64,000 bases of DNA from positions 682,001 to 746,000 of the forward strand of contig NZ_CP107551.1 of NCBI RefSeq assembly GCF_025837095.1. Reading direction: 5' to 3'. A model generated the notes under the pieces. The model searched no databases. It was not told where the DNA came from and saw only the letters and a list, made by a program, of their open reading frames with translations. This DNA is from Rhodococcus sp. Z13. Lineage in GTDB: Bacteria > Actinomycetota > Actinomycetes > Mycobacteriales > Mycobacteriaceae. The translations under genes were made by a program, and so were the position numbers. This document shows positions 25,406 through 34,239 of this stretch, in pieces (within the stretch, counting starts at the first letter, position 1; each line of letters opens with the position of its first letter).

Positions 25406-27820
25406 CTACGTGCAGAGATCGTCGGCGGCGTTGGTGATCGCGAGGTCCGCGGGCAGCTCCACGGCCGAGTCGGTCTGCGACTGGATCTCCAGCGGCCCGA
25501 GCTGCGTGCCGGCCTCGGCGGGAGGGACGACGGTGCCGTCGAAGCTGGTGCCGAGCACGATCTCGATGATGCTGCCCAGCTGCGCGGAGGCCGGAGCCTC
25601 CTGCAGGACCGCGCCGGGGAAGGCGGAGGCGACCGTCGCGGCCTCGACCTCGTTGCCCGCGGCGAACCGGATCACCGTCCTGGTGCTGGTTCCCGACGCG
25701 TAGTTGCCCACCGAGTAGACGGGGAAGCCGTAGGCCGCGACGGTCTCCGCGGTCTGCGCCGCGAGACCGGAGACACCGGAGGCGTTCGAGACCTGCACCG
25801 GGATGATCGACGGGTCGACGGCGACCTGCGGCGGAAGCGGTTCGGCGGGGGCCGCCGACGTGGCCGCGTCGTCGTCCACTTCCCGCTTCTCACCGGGCAG
25901 CGGCAGGTCGTCGATGATGGCGGTGAAGATCGCCTCGATGTCGTCGAGGCGGGGGATCTCGTTGCCCCAGTCGTTGGTGCCGGCCGTGGGGACGGTCAGG
26001 AACGACACCGCGCCGGCGTCGACGTTCTGCATCGACCGGGCCAGCTTCACGAGCGACTCGGCGTTGACGTTCTCGACGAAGGTCGCGCGGGTGAAAGCAC
26101 CGACGAGGCCGTTGAGCTTGCCGGGGTCGAGCAGCACCTTGTTCGACAAGGTCGACCGCAGCAGCGAGGAGAGGAACTTCTGCTGGCGGGTGATGCGCCC
26201 GTAGTCGCTGTTGCCCTCCGAGTCGATCTTGCGGGCGCGCACGTAGTTCAGGGCGTCGCGACCGCCGAGGGTGTGCCGGCCGGGGGTCTCGATGACGGTG
26301 CCGAGCTCGTTGTCGATGAGCGGGATCGGGGTGCACACCTCGACACCGCCGATCTCGTCGACCATCGATTCGAAGCCGGCGAAGTCGATTCCCACGAAGT
26401 GCCCGATCTTCAGGCCGGACATCTTCTGGATCACCTTGACCAGGCACTTCGGTCCGCCCAGCGCGTAGGTGGCGTTGAGCTTGTCGCCGTCGGCGGCGGG
26501 ATACAGTTCGCTGCCGTACTCGCCGGTGTTGCTGTCCCACTCGCGGCAGACCGGACGTTCGACGTCGAGGTCGCGGGGGAACGAGACCGCGACCACGCGG
26601 CTGCGGTCGGCCGGGATGTTCACGAGGATCACGGTGTCGGCGCGGGCGCCCTCGGCGTCCTCGACGGTACCGGCACCCATCTCACCGCTGGCGCCTGCGC
26701 GGGTGTCGGTGCCGACGATCAGATAGGTCTCGTCACCGGTCTGCCCGATGGGGTCGACGATGTCGCTCGAGTCGGTGTCCAGGGCGGCGATCTGGGACAG
26801 ACCGGCCTCGGTGGACCGCACGTAACTCCACACCGACCCGGTGCCGACGAGGGCCACGACCGACACGAACGCGACGGCGGCCCGCGCCGCCGTGCGCCAC
26901 CGGCGTTGCTTGCGCTGCTTGCTCTGGGCGAGACGGCTGACGTCGCTGCGGCCCACCGGCCGGGGACGCGCGGCACGGTGTGCGGTCGTTCCGGAGTCGG
27001 CGGCCGGTGCCGGATCCTCGTCGGGCGCGGGAACGGCCGCGGCGGGTACGGCTTCGGCTGAGTCGATCGCTGCAACAGGGTCGATCGCTGCAGCAGGGTC
27101 GATCGCTGCAGCGGGGTCGATCGCCGCAGCGGGGTCGATCTTCACCGTGGGACTGTCGTCCGACGGGATCGCGGCGCGGGGCGGGGCGACCGGCGGCGGA
27201 ACCGGGGGAGCGGACGGCACCTGCGGAGGCTGTGAAGCCTGCGGTACACGCGTGGGCTGCGGGCCCGGCGGGGGAACCGGGACGGAAGCCTGCGACGGGG
27301 GCGCAGCAGGAGGCCGCGGAGGGGTCTGGATCCGCGGCGGAACCGGCGCCGCCGGATGCTGCGGTGCCGCGGGTCCGGGTGGTGCCGAGGTTCCGGGCGG
27401 TACCACCGGTGACTGCGCCGCAGCGGGAGGCTGTGGGGCCGGTGACTGTGTGGTCGGAGGTTGGGTGGTCGGAGGTTGGGGAGCCGGGGTCCGCGGGCGT
27501 ACCGGGGGCAACCCGGAGGTCGCGGTCCGCGGCGGCTCGGCGGGAGCCTCAGGCGGCTCGGGGGACAGGGCGTCCGACCGCCGGCCCATCTTGTTCAACA
27601 GCTCCGCGACGGTGAGCTGCTCCGGATCGTCCGCGTCGGCCGCCCGCCGGCTGCGCGCACTCTCCGACCGCTGCGACCCGAGGCCGTCGTCGGCGGATCG
27701 ATGCGCACCACCTGGCCGGTGGGAGCGGTTGGACCGGGAGTCCCGGTAGGTCGGGTCGGCTATCGGACGTTCCCAAGGAGCGCGAGGGTCCGGGGACCCT
27801 TTGTCGTGCTCCTCGTCCAC
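25406..27820 (-). CDS. LytR-CpsA-Psr family protein with long Pro-rich N-terminus
   Basis: This is an 804-residue LCP protein syntenic with Rv0822c. LCP enzymes attach glycopolymers such as arabinogalactan to peptidoglycan. Residues 1-310 are disordered, rich in Pro, Ala, Gln and Asp, and contain tandem repeats. A single membrane helix follows (about 310-335). The extracellular LCP domain (about 363-575) includes [20 protein letters not shown] and [20 protein letters not shown] with the phosphate-contact Arg and Asp residues. A LytR_C domain (about 673-755, [19 protein letters not shown]) completes it. I chose GTG 27820, ten bases after AGAGAGG; longer frames run into a tandem repeat. Confidence 0.88.
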   Translation of the reverse strand: MDEEHDKGSPDPRAPWERPIADPTYRDSRSNRSHRPGGAHRSADDGLGSQRSESARSRRAADADDPEQLTVAELLNKMGRRSDALSPEPPEAPAEPPRTATSGLPPVRPRTPAPQPPTTQPPTTQSPAPQPPAAAQSPVVPPGTSAPPGPAAPQHPAAPVPPRIQTPPRPPAAPPSQASVPVPPPGPQPTRVPQASQPPQVPSAPPVPPPVAPPRAAIPSDDSPTVKIDPAAAIDPAAAIDPAAAIDPVAAIDSAEAVPAAAVPAPDEDPAPAADSGTTAHRAARPRPVGRSDVSRLAQSKQRKQRRWRTAARAAVAFVSVVALVGTGSVWSYVRSTEAGLSQIAALDTDSSDIVDPIGQTGDETYLIVGTDTRAGASGEMGAGTVEDAEGARADTVILVNIPADRSRVVAVSFPRDLDVERPVCREWDSNTGEYGSELYPAADGDKLNATYALGGPKCLVKVIQKMSGLKIGHFVGIDFAGFESMVDEIGGVEVCTPIPLIDNELGTVIETPGRHTLGGRDALNYVRARKIDSEGNSDYGRITRQQKFLSSLLRSTLSNKVLLDPGKLNGLVGAFTRATFVENVNAESLVKLARSMQNVDAGAVSFLTVPTAGTNDWGNEIPRLDDIEAIFTAIIDDLPLPGEKREVDDDAATSAAPAEPLPPQVAVDPSIIPVQVSNASGVSGLAAQTAETVAAYGFPVYSVGNYASGTSTRTVIRFAAGNEVEAATVASAFPGAVLQEAPASAQLGSIIEIVLGTSFDGTVVPPAEAGTQLGPLEIQSQTDSAVELPADLAITNAADDLCT
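27063..27134 (-). repeat. Four 18-base tandem repeats inside the LCP gene
   Basis: Four in-frame units of 18 bases (TCGATCGCTGCAGCAGGG and close variants) encode a six-residue Ile-Asp-Pro-Ala-Ala-Ala repeat in the cytoplasmic tail. A perfect 15-base duplication at 27451-27480 lies in the same tail. Copy number may vary between strains. Confidence 0.85.
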
Positions 27821-27836
27821 CGATACCAACCTCTCT

Positions 27837-27890
27837 GCGGGTCTGCCCGCATTCGTACGTGCTGCGGGTCTTCCCGCACTCGTTCGTGCC
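27837..27890. repeat. 27-base tandem repeat upstream of the LCP gene
   Basis: Two adjacent 27-base units, 27837-27863 and 27864-27890, match at 23 positions. The first starts GCGGGTCTGCCCGCATTCGT. They lie just upstream of the chosen LCP start, in the presumed leader or promoter. Confidence 0.8.
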
Positions 27891-28028
27891 CGTCGCACAC
27901 GGCACCGCTCGCAGGCAGCCGTCGTGACGACTCCGTAATGATACTGATCGTCTGTTACGTGTGACGGCTACACGACGGGCGTGGCTCACACTCCGGCGCG
28001 CCGCCGCGCCGGTCGATCATGCCCGACC

Positions 28029-29171
28029 TCAGCCGCCCGAATGCATGATGTCGGCGCCCACCGGGACGCAGGTGTCCTCGGGGTCGTCGAGCCAGCCGTC
28101 CGGAAGAGCGACGCTGCTCGGGGAACCCTGACGTCCCCGCGGGCCCTCGGCGTCGGCCGGGAACGGCACGTCGTGGTCGAGCTTGCCCAGCAGGTCGTCG
28201 AGCTCGGCGAGCGTCGACACCCGCGCCAGGCCGTTGCGGATCTCGGAACCGGCCGGGAAGCCGCGCAGGTACCACGCGATGTGCTTGCGCATGTCGCGCA
28301 GACCACGGTCCTCGCCGTGGTGGTCGGCGAGCAGCTCGGCGTGCCGCCGCATGATCTGCGCCACTTCACCGAGATTCGGCGGGGTCGGGATCGGACGGCC
28401 GTTGAGGGCGGCGCTGAGCTCGGCGAAGAGCCAGGGACGGCCGAGGCAGCCGCGACCCACGACGACGCCGTCACATCCGGTCTGCGTCATCATGCGCTCG
28501 GCGTCCGAAGCGTCGAAGATGTCGCCGTTACCGAGCACCGGGACGTCCGTGACGTGCTCTTTCAGCCGCGCGATCTCGTTCCAGTCCGCCTCACCCGAAT
28601 ACCGCTGCGCGGCGGTCCGGGCGTGCAGGGCCACGGCCGCGGCACCCTCGGCGGCCGCGATCCGGCCGGCGTCGAGGTGGGTGTGGTGCTCGTCGTCGAT
28701 CCCGATGCGGAACTTGACGGTGACCGGGATGTCGGTGCCCTCGGTGGCGCGCACCGCCGCCGCCACGATCTGCCCGAACAACCGGCGCTTGTAGGGCAGG
28801 GCCGAACCGCCGCCCTTCCTGGTCACCTTCGGCACCGGGCAGCCGAAGTTCATGTCGATGTGGTCGGCGAGATCCTCGTCGACGATCATCTTCGCCGCCG
28901 CGTAGGTGGTGTCCGGGTCCACGGTGTACAGCTGCAGCGACCGAGGCGTCTCCGTCGGACCGAAGGTCGTCATGTGCATGGTGACCGGGTGCCGCTCGAC
29001 GAGAGCGCGGGCGGTGACCATCTCGCACACGTACAGCCCCGAGGTGCTGCCGGCCCGCTCGAGTTCGAGCTCGCGGCACAGCGTGCGGAATGCGACGTTC
29101 GTCACTCCGGCCATCGGCGCCAGCACCACCGGGCTGTTCAGTTCGAGCGAGCCGATGCGGAGCGAAGACAT
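28029..29171 (-). CDS. dus: tRNA-dihydrouridine synthase
   Basis: This is a 380-residue FMN enzyme that reduces uridine in the tRNA D-loop; it is syntenic with Rv0823c. The TIM barrel opens with PVVLAPMAGVTNVAFR. The catalytic Cys111 lies in MNFGCPVPKV, and KFRIGIDDEHHTHLD and VVVGRGCLGRPWLF are conserved FMN-contact blocks. ATG 29171, five bases after GAGGT, is preferred to a TTG 15 bases upstream. The C-terminal helical tRNA-binding part is normal in length. It acts alone in the cytoplasm, and a hairpin precedes it from the desA1 side. Confidence 0.92.
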   Translation of the reverse strand: MSSLRIGSLELNSPVVLAPMAGVTNVAFRTLCRELELERAGSTSGLYVCEMVTARALVERHPVTMHMTTFGPTETPRSLQLYTVDPDTTYAAAKMIVDEDLADHIDMNFGCPVPKVTRKGGGSALPYKRRLFGQIVAAAVRATEGTDIPVTVKFRIGIDDEHHTHLDAGRIAAAEGAAAVALHARTAAQRYSGEADWNEIARLKEHVTDVPVLGNGDIFDASDAERMMTQTGCDGVVVGRGCLGRPWLFAELSAALNGRPIPTPPNLGEVAQIMRRHAELLADHHGEDRGLRDMRKHIAWYLRGFPAGSEIRNGLARVSTLAELDDLLGKLDHDVPFPADAEGPRGRQGSPSSVALPDGWLDDPEDTCVPVGADIMHSGG

Positions 29172-29260
29172 GAGTACCTCTGGCAAACGTTGTGACGAAG
29201 AAATCGGTTGTGCGGCAGTCGAATCGAGGGGCCCGAATGCGGTTCGCCGCAGGAACGGCC

Positions 29261-29290
29261 GTGCCCGGCACCGAAACCGGTACCGGGCAC
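29261..29290 (-). terminator. Hairpin downstream of desA1
   Basis: GTGCCCGG and CCGGGCAC form the outer stem. After one mismatch it continues with ACCG/CGGT around a four-base loop. The hairpin lies 83 bases beyond the desA1 stop, before the dus start. Confidence 0.5.
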
Positions 29291-29372
29291 AGGATAACCG
29301 TTGTGGCAGGTCGGGCCCGAATCCCGACCGCGGGGCGTGATATCGGACTCAGGCCCCGGCGCCGATCGGGAC

Positions 29373-30326
29373 TCAGGCGTCCGCGCCGACCTTCTCGCGC
29401 TTGGCGGCCTCACGAGCGAGCATGCGGTCGCGCATCCCCTCGAACTTCTCGGCCTGCCGGCCGAGGTCCTCGAGGAAGACACCGAGCTCCTCGAGGCTCT
29501 GCTGGGCGTCGCTGCCGAGATCGCGCTCGAAGACCTTCCACTTGCGCAGCACCGGCATGACCACGTCGTCGAGATGCTGACGCAGGTCGTAGATGCCGTG
29601 CTTGGCCATGAGCACACCGTTGCGGCGGAAGTTGGGCATCCCGGCGCCGGGCATCTGGAAGTTCTTCAGAACCTCCACGATCGCCGCGAGCGTCTGCGCG
29701 GGCGCCAGTTCGAGCGCCGCCTCGCAGATGTTGCGGTAGAAGATCATGTGCAGGTTCTCGTCGGCCGCGATGCGCTGCAGCATCTTGTCGGCGATCGGGT
29801 CGTTGCAGGCCCGGCCGGTGTTCCGGTGCGACACGCGGGTCGCGAGCTCCTGGAAGGTCACGTAGGCGACGGAGTGGAGCATGCCGGTGGAGTTCGGCGA
29901 CGCGAAGCCATTGGTCATGTGTTCCATACGGGCGTTCTCCAGCGCGACCGGATCCACGCCGCGGGTGACCACCAGGTAATCGCGCATGACGATGCCGTGA
30001 CGGTTCTCCTCGGCGGTCCACCGGCCCACCCAGGTGCCCCACGCGCCGTCGCGGGAGAAGCTCTCCGCGATCTCGCGGTGGTAGGACGGCAGGTTGTCCT
30101 CGGTGAGGAGATTGGTGATCATCGCGGCCTTGGCGACCTCGTCGAGCCGTGACTGCTCGGGCTCCCAGTCCACGCCACCCAGCGCGGCGAAGTTCCGTCC
30201 CTCGTCCCACGGCACGTAGTCGTGGGGGTGCCAGTCCTTCGCCATCGAGAGGTGGCGGTTGACGTTCTCCTCGGCCACGGGTTCCAGTTCGCGCAGCAAC
30301 TCCAGCTGCGTCAGAACTCGCGTCAT
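29373..30326 (-). CDS. desA1: Acyl-ACP desaturase DesA1
   Basis: This 317-residue soluble diiron desaturase is syntenic with Rv0824c. It inserts a double bond into long acyl-ACP chains, in mycobacteria on the mycolic acid path. Diiron ligands are visible as TAEENRHG near residue 106 (E-E-x-x-H) and ADENLHMIF near 190 (second E-x-x-H). The helical-bundle blocks SFSRDGAWGTWVGRW and MPGAGMPNFRRNGVLMAKHG are conserved. Start ATG 30326 follows a GAGG stretch. The gene is monocistronic with a 200-base leader side and a hairpin downstream. It is cytoplasmic and needs ferredoxin or another electron donor. Confidence 0.93.
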   Translation of the reverse strand: MTRVLTQLELLRELEPVAEENVNRHLSMAKDWHPHDYVPWDEGRNFAALGGVDWEPEQSRLDEVAKAAMITNLLTEDNLPSYHREIAESFSRDGAWGTWVGRWTAEENRHGIVMRDYLVVTRGVDPVALENARMEHMTNGFASPNSTGMLHSVAYVTFQELATRVSHRNTGRACNDPIADKMLQRIAADENLHMIFYRNICEAALELAPAQTLAAIVEVLKNFQMPGAGMPNFRRNGVLMAKHGIYDLRQHLDDVVMPVLRKWKVFERDLGSDAQQSLEELGVFLEDLGRQAEKFEGMRDRMLAREAAKREKVGADA

Positions 30327-30551
30327 CCTCTGATACCCCTCACGTCGTGTCGCATCTGCTCTGCCAGGCTACGGATGTACGGATCGGGTCCTGGTCCGGG
30401 CGGTTCGGCGATGTACTGAAGATGTACTGAACCCCCCGGACAGTGGCCGCCCTCACATTCGTCCGCACCACCGTACAGGTCCACCCGGGAGGTCGGCAGC
30501 ACGGTCCCGATCCGCGCCGCAGCTCCCGGGTGGGGACACCCGTGGGCCGTC

Positions 30552-31148
30552 TCAGCGCTTGCCGCCCCCGAGCAGTCCGCCGAGCAGGCCACCGAGGCCG
30601 CCGCCGGAGTTGCCGCCGAGCACGCTTCCGAGCAGGTCGCCGATGCCGCCCGCCCCGCCGCTGTTGCCTCCCGCCTGCTTCAGCAGCCCGCCGAGAAGGT
30701 CGCCGAGACCGCCCTGGGAGGCGCCGGAGGCGCTCGGCGACGCACCACCACCGATCTGCTTGGCGAGATAGGACAGCACGACCGGCGCGATGATCGGGAG
30801 CACCTTGGCGATCAGGTCGTTGCCGCCGGCCCCGTTGACGGAACCGAGGGTGCTGATCACCTGGTCCTTCTTGTCCCCGAAGACGTTGGAGACGATCCGG
30901 TCGCCGTCCTCGGTGTCGATCGCGTCGACGTCCACCCCGCCCTCGGCCAGCGGGGACCCGGAGTGCTTGTCCAGGGCCGAGAGCAGCGACGCGGCGCCCT
31001 CGGGGTGCTGCGCGTTGGCGTCGAGGCCACCGACCAGGGTGGGAAGCGCCGCGCGGATGGCGGTCTCCGCAGTCGGGGTGTCGACGCCGAGGCGCTGAGC
31101 GACCTGGTCGACGGGGATGCGGGACATGAGTTCGTCGAGGCTTGCCAT
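30552..31148 (-). CDS. DUF937 glycine-rich protein
   Basis: This 198-residue protein starts at ATG 31148 with MASLDELMSRIPVDQVAQRL. The N-terminal 120 residues fit DUF937 (helices, GGLDANAQHPEGAASLLSAL), and the last 70 residues are Gly/Leu-rich with LGGLL-type repeats. No signal peptide is visible. DUF937 proteins are common in actinomycetes, and no function is established. The repetitive tail may aggregate or bind membrane. The ribosome site GGCAGGAACG is moderate. Confidence 0.8.
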   Translation of the reverse strand: MASLDELMSRIPVDQVAQRLGVDTPTAETAIRAALPTLVGGLDANAQHPEGAASLLSALDKHSGSPLAEGGVDVDAIDTEDGDRIVSNVFGDKKDQVISTLGSVNGAGGNDLIAKVLPIIAPVVLSYLAKQIGGGASPSASGASQGGLGDLLGGLLKQAGGNSGGAGGIGDLLGSVLGGNSGGGLGGLLGGLLGGGKR

Positions 31149-31234
31149 CGTTCCTGCCTTGGCTTCGGGGGCATCCGGTGCGGTCGCCCGATGCGCCGAG
31201 AGTAGCGACAACCGGGCTGCCGGAGGGTGCGCTT

Positions 31235-31696
31235 TCAGTCCAGCGTGGCGCGGGTGCCCGGCGACCGGCGCAACGCCACGAGACAGCACAGCAACGCGAC
31301 GATCGTGCCGCTGAGCAACAGGACGGTCCCGTTCTGGTTCGTCAGGGTCGTGCTGCGGTTGAGTTGTACGTACTCGCCGTGCGCCTGGAACAGCCGCGTC
31401 CAGAACACCGCTGCGGTCGCGAGTCCGACCAGGGTGCCCGCCCAGCCGGTGGGGACGGAGTCGAACAGGGCCGCCACGAGCAGCAGGACCGCGGCGACGA
31501 CGAGCGGCACCGCCAGCGACTGGTGGAGCGGCAGATCGGAGGTCGCGATGCTCGCCAGGTCGCCGTCGGGGAAACCGTCGCGCAGCGCCGTCAGCGGGAT
31601 CTCCGTGGGGCGGATGCCGCCGACCACCGGCAGAACCGAACCGATGCCCAGCGCCACGGCCGCCAGGAACAGTCCCAGATCGACGAAACTGCGCAT
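31235..31696 (-). CDS. Four-helix membrane protein, unknown function
   Basis: This 153-residue protein starts at ATG 31696 with MRSFVDLGLFLAAVALGIGS. Four hydrophobic segments (about 5-25, 60-82, 85-103 and 124-146) are separated by short polar loops, one carrying TALRDGFPDGDL. I recognise no domain. It is separated from the DUF937 gene by 86 bases on the same strand and may be cotranscribed with it. The topology suggests a small structural or sensory membrane protein, without clear function. Confidence 0.7.
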   Translation of the reverse strand: MRSFVDLGLFLAAVALGIGSVLPVVGGIRPTEIPLTALRDGFPDGDLASIATSDLPLHQSLAVPLVVAAVLLLVAALFDSVPTGWAGTLVGLATAAVFWTRLFQAHGEYVQLNRSTTLTNQNGTVLLLSGTIVALLCCLVALRRSPGTRATLD

Positions 31697-31864
31697 GTTC
31701 CTCCCCAGGTCTGCGAACGGACTGTCGGCTCCTGAGGGGTCACCGTATACAAAGTCGCGCTCGCGCACCGGGTGAAAATGCCGAGACCGAATCCGCTCCT
31801 GCCGAATCGGTGAACCGTAGGCTGAGATCCGTACGGCTGCTGTCGGTACGTGGAGAGGTGCGGG

Positions 31865-32509
31865 ATGACGGACGTGGGGGCCGGCGAAGGGCAGGCGCGG
31901 CAGGGTCTGCCGCCCTGGGCGAAGAAGACGATCGCCGTCGTCGCGACGATCGTGGTGCTCGTCGTCGCGTACTACGTGCTCGCGGCCTTCGTGCCCCGCT
32001 GGTGGGCGCAGCGTGTCGCCGGACTCGCTGACGGCGGTTTCGTGCGCGGAGTGCTGTGGGGTCTGCTGTTCGGCATCCTGTGCACCGCGATCCCGCTCGC
32101 GCTGCTCGCGTGGATCTGGCAGGTCCGCAGCTGGAAGTACCACCGGGTCCTGCAGATCGGCATGGCGGCCCTCGCGCTGCTCGTGGTCCTGCCGAACCTC
32201 ATGACGCTCAGCATCGTGCTCGGCAACGGGAACGCCGCGCACGCGGGGGAGCGGATCCTCGACGTCGACGCCCCCGGTTTCCGGGGTGCCTCGCTGGTCG
32301 GCGCGATCGTCGGCGCCGTCCTCGCGGTGGTGTTCGTCGTGGGGTTGTACCGCTACCGCAAGCGCGGCCGGGATCTGACACAGGCCCGGGAGAGTCTCGA
32401 ACAGCGCCGGCTCGAGGAGCAACGGCTCGAAGCGCGGCGCGAGGCGGAACGCGAACTCGGCCGTGAGGGCGGGGACGTTCCGCCCGGTTCGCACAGCGCG
32501 AAGGGATAG
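31865..32509 (+). CDS. Membrane protein with basic helical tail
   Basis: This 214-residue protein starts at ATG 31865 with MTDVGAGEGQARQGLPPW. Four membrane helices (about 25-45, 66-86, 97-118 and 140-162) are followed by a charged helix rich in Arg and Glu (LEQRRLEEQRLEARREAERE), likely a cytoplasmic coiled coil. Similar proteins in mycolic-acid actinomycetes are annotated as permeases without proof. Its start follows GAGAGGTGCGGG. A 14-bp terminator hairpin comes 15 bases after the stop, so it is transcribed alone. Confidence 0.7.
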   Translation: MTDVGAGEGQARQGLPPWAKKTIAVVATIVVLVVAYYVLAAFVPRWWAQRVAGLADGGFVRGVLWGLLFGILCTAIPLALLAWIWQVRSWKYHRVLQIGMAALALLVVLPNLMTLSIVLGNGNAAHAGERILDVDAPGFRGASLVGAIVGAVLAVVFVVGLYRYRKRGRDLTQARESLEQRRLEEQRLEARREAERELGREGGDVPPGSHSAKG

Positions 32510-32524
32510 GAACCCGGAGACGAG

Positions 32525-32555
32525 GAACGCCGGCGTCGCATCGACGCCGGCGTTC
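32525..32555 (+). terminator. Terminator after the 31865 membrane gene
   Basis: Arms GAACGCCGGCGTCG (32525-32538) and CGACGCCGGCGTTC (32542-32555) are perfectly complementary over 14 bases with a CAT loop. The hairpin sits between this gene and the convergent tRNA-Lys and may serve both. Confidence 0.82.
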
Positions 32556-32563
32556 TCCGTACG

Positions 32564-32636
32564 TGCCCCCAGCAGGGCTCGAACCTGCGACCTGCGGATT
32601 AAAAGTCCGTAGCTCTACCAACTGAGCTATAGGGGC
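32564..32636 (-). tRNA. tRNA-Lys (anticodon TTT)
   Basis: The minus-strand cloverleaf starts GCCCCTATAGCTCAG and ends TGGGGGC plus discriminator A. The seven-base acceptor pairs with one G-T. The anticodon loop CTTTTAA gives TTT, and the T-loop has GGTTCGAGCC. CCA is not encoded. Length is 73 bases. Confidence 0.96.
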
Positions 32637-32998
32637 GTGGGCGCACAGTGTAACCACAGTCCGCGATGTGATCGTAGACGACACGGCCGGGTCGGTGCAG
32701 CCTGCGCGTCGCGCGTTCCGGACCGTCGCATGTGAGGTCGGGCCGACCGGCCCGGAAGACGTGTGTGGCTCGGGTGCCCACCCCCTGCTTCGCACCCGAG
32801 CCGCCCGAATCATACCATTCGGTGTGTTCCGTGGGTAGCCGAGCTGCACGCGTCAAGGCCGCTGTGCCACGGAGTGGCACGGGACGTCCGATGGGCCGCG
32901 GAACGGAGACCGGACCGCTACCTGCATGCGGGGGAACGGGCGCAGACTAGAGTTGTCGTTCGTGGGGGATCACCGAACATGGAAGGCTGTATTTCCCC
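32637..32998. other. Intergenic region between tRNA-Lys and the TetR gene
   Basis: I see no coding gene in this 362-base stretch. It must hold the tRNA-Lys promoter (minus strand) and the TetR promoter (plus strand). Two structures stand out. One is an 11-bp perfect stem GGCTCGGGTGC/GCACCCGAGCC (32767-32777 and 32792-32802) with a 14-base loop. The other is a dyad CCGAAT-N6-ATTCGG at 32805-32822. On the minus strand that dyad overlaps an extended -10-like TATGAT. Confidence 0.6.
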
Positions 32999-33658
32999 AT
33001 GGCTCGTCAACAGGAACGTGCGCGTCGTACCCGAGCAGCAATCGTCCGGTCGGCCGCCGCGGAGTTCGCGAAGCGAGGATTCGCCGCGGCGTCGATCAAC
33101 GCGATCCTGGAGCAGTCCAACGCGACCAAGGGCGCGATGTACTTCCACTTCGCGTCCAAGGAGGATCTCGCCAGGGCGGTGCTCGACGAGGGCATCGAGC
33201 ACTACCGCGCGATCGTCGACAAGTGGATGGACGCACCGGGACTCGATCCCTTCCAGCGTCTGCGCGGCATGGTCGGTGACCTCGGCGCCGCCCTGCACGA
33301 CGATGTGATCATCGCGGCGGAGTTCCGCCTGGTCACCGAGCCGGAGTTCATCGGTGAGGCCCGGTTGCGCGGCAGCACCGTGTGGGGCCGGGCGGGCTAC
33401 CAGCTCGCGGTGCAGGCGCAGGAGCAGGGCTTGTTCAAGCCGGGCGTCGACCTCCGCCGTTTCGTCGAGGCGGTGGCCTCCTCGCTCGCCGGCCAGCGGT
33501 ACCTCGTCGACCTCACCTCGCCCGTGGTCGACGTGCGGGCCCGCTTCGAGGCGTGCCTCGAGGTCCCGCTCGAGGCGATGGCGTCGGAGGAGTGGCTGGC
33601 GAAATGGCGTGAACACGGCTGGCCGGAGATCTCTCCGGAGGCCGGATCGATGCCCTGA
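32999..33658 (+). CDS. TetR regulator, ArpA/ScbR-like
   Basis: This 219-residue regulator starts at ATG 32999. The N-terminal helix-turn-helix is MARQQERARRTRAAIVRSAAA followed by TKGAMYFHFASKEDLARAVLDEG. It closely resembles the gamma-butyrolactone receptors ArpA and ScbR (TKGALYFHF-type motif). The C-terminal ligand domain (80-219) contains LFKPGVDLRRFVEAVASSLAG and several Trp residues near the end. No butyrolactone synthase gene is in view, so the ligand may be different or supplied elsewhere. It is flanked by tRNA genes on both sides and has no operon partner. Confidence 0.82.
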   Translation: MARQQERARRTRAAIVRSAAAEFAKRGFAAASINAILEQSNATKGAMYFHFASKEDLARAVLDEGIEHYRAIVDKWMDAPGLDPFQRLRGMVGDLGAALHDDVIIAAEFRLVTEPEFIGEARLRGSTVWGRAGYQLAVQAQEQGLFKPGVDLRRFVEAVASSLAGQRYLVDLTSPVVDVRARFEACLEVPLEAMASEEWLAKWREHGWPEISPEAGSMP

Positions 33659-33758
33659 GCTGCTGATTTGTGATTCAGGAATGCCGTGGCATAAGCTGTG
33701 CAAGCTCCCAACGGAACGCCAAACCCGTTGAGGGTGCGGTTCGGAGGAATCCGATCGG

Positions 33759-33831
33759 GCCCCCTTCGTCTAGCGGCCTAGGACGCCGCCCTTTCAAGGC
33801 GGTAGCGCGGGTTCGAATCCCGTAGGGGGTA
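33759..33831 (+). tRNA. tRNA-Glu (anticodon TTC)
   Basis: The cloverleaf starts GCCCCCTTCGTCTAG and ends AGGGGGT plus discriminator A. The anticodon stem GCCGCC/GGCGGT encloses a loop with TTC, and GGTTCGAATCC is the T-arm. CCA is not encoded. It is the first gene of the Glu-Asp-Phe-Asp cluster. Confidence 0.96.
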
Positions 33832-33885
33832 CGTTTCGACCCGGTCGAAGCGTGCAGTACCTTGGTACGAGAAGTGAATATGCAT

Positions 33886-33959
33886 GGCCCTGTGGCGCAG
33901 TTGGTTAGCGCGCCGCCCTGTCACGGCGGAGGTCGCGGGTTCGAGTCCCGTCAGGGTCG
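33886..33959 (+). tRNA. tRNA-Asp (anticodon GTC), copy 1
   Basis: The 74-base cloverleaf starts GGCCCTGTGGCGCAG and ends CAGGGTC plus discriminator G. The anticodon loop CTGTCAC gives GTC. It is identical over all 74 bases to the second copy at 34159. Confidence 0.96.
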
Positions 33960-33996
33960 CTTCCAGAACGATCGGCATTCGGTTCGGGTGCCGTCC

Positions 33997-34073
33997 GGCC
34001 AGGTAGCTCAGTTGGTACGAGCGTCCGCCTGAAAAGCGGAAGGTCGCCGGTTCGATCCCGGCCCTGGCCACCA
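33997..34073 (+). tRNA. tRNA-Phe (anticodon GAA), CCA encoded
   Basis: The cloverleaf starts GGCCAGGTAGCTCAG and ends CCTGGCC, discriminator A, then CCA. The anticodon loop CTGAAAA gives GAA. It is the only tRNA of the cluster with an encoded CCA end. Confidence 0.95.
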
Positions 34074-34158
34074 CGGTTGCCCGGCAAGCAGCCATGAATT
34101 GAATATAGACGGCCCACCTTCGGGTGGGTCCTACTGTGGAAACTCCAAAGTTTCTCAT

Positions 34159-34232
34159 GGCCCTGTGGCGCAGTTGGTTAGCGCGCCGCCCTGTCACGGC
34201 GGAGGTCGCGGGTTCGAGTCCCGTCAGGGTCG
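34159..34232 (+). tRNA. tRNA-Asp (anticodon GTC), copy 2
   Basis: This is a second tRNA-Asp, base-for-base identical to the copy at 33886. The preceding nine bases also differ little (CATGG before the acceptor in both). It ends the cluster and is followed by a strong terminator. Confidence 0.96.
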
Positions 34233-34239
34233 CTCCAGG

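Noticed and set aside
27821-27898. Upstream extension of the LCP protein through the 27-base repeats
   Set aside because: The GTG at 27820 has a ribosome site ten bases upstream, while the extension has none and encodes a repetitive Arg/Ala stretch. It remains possible and is noted under findings.
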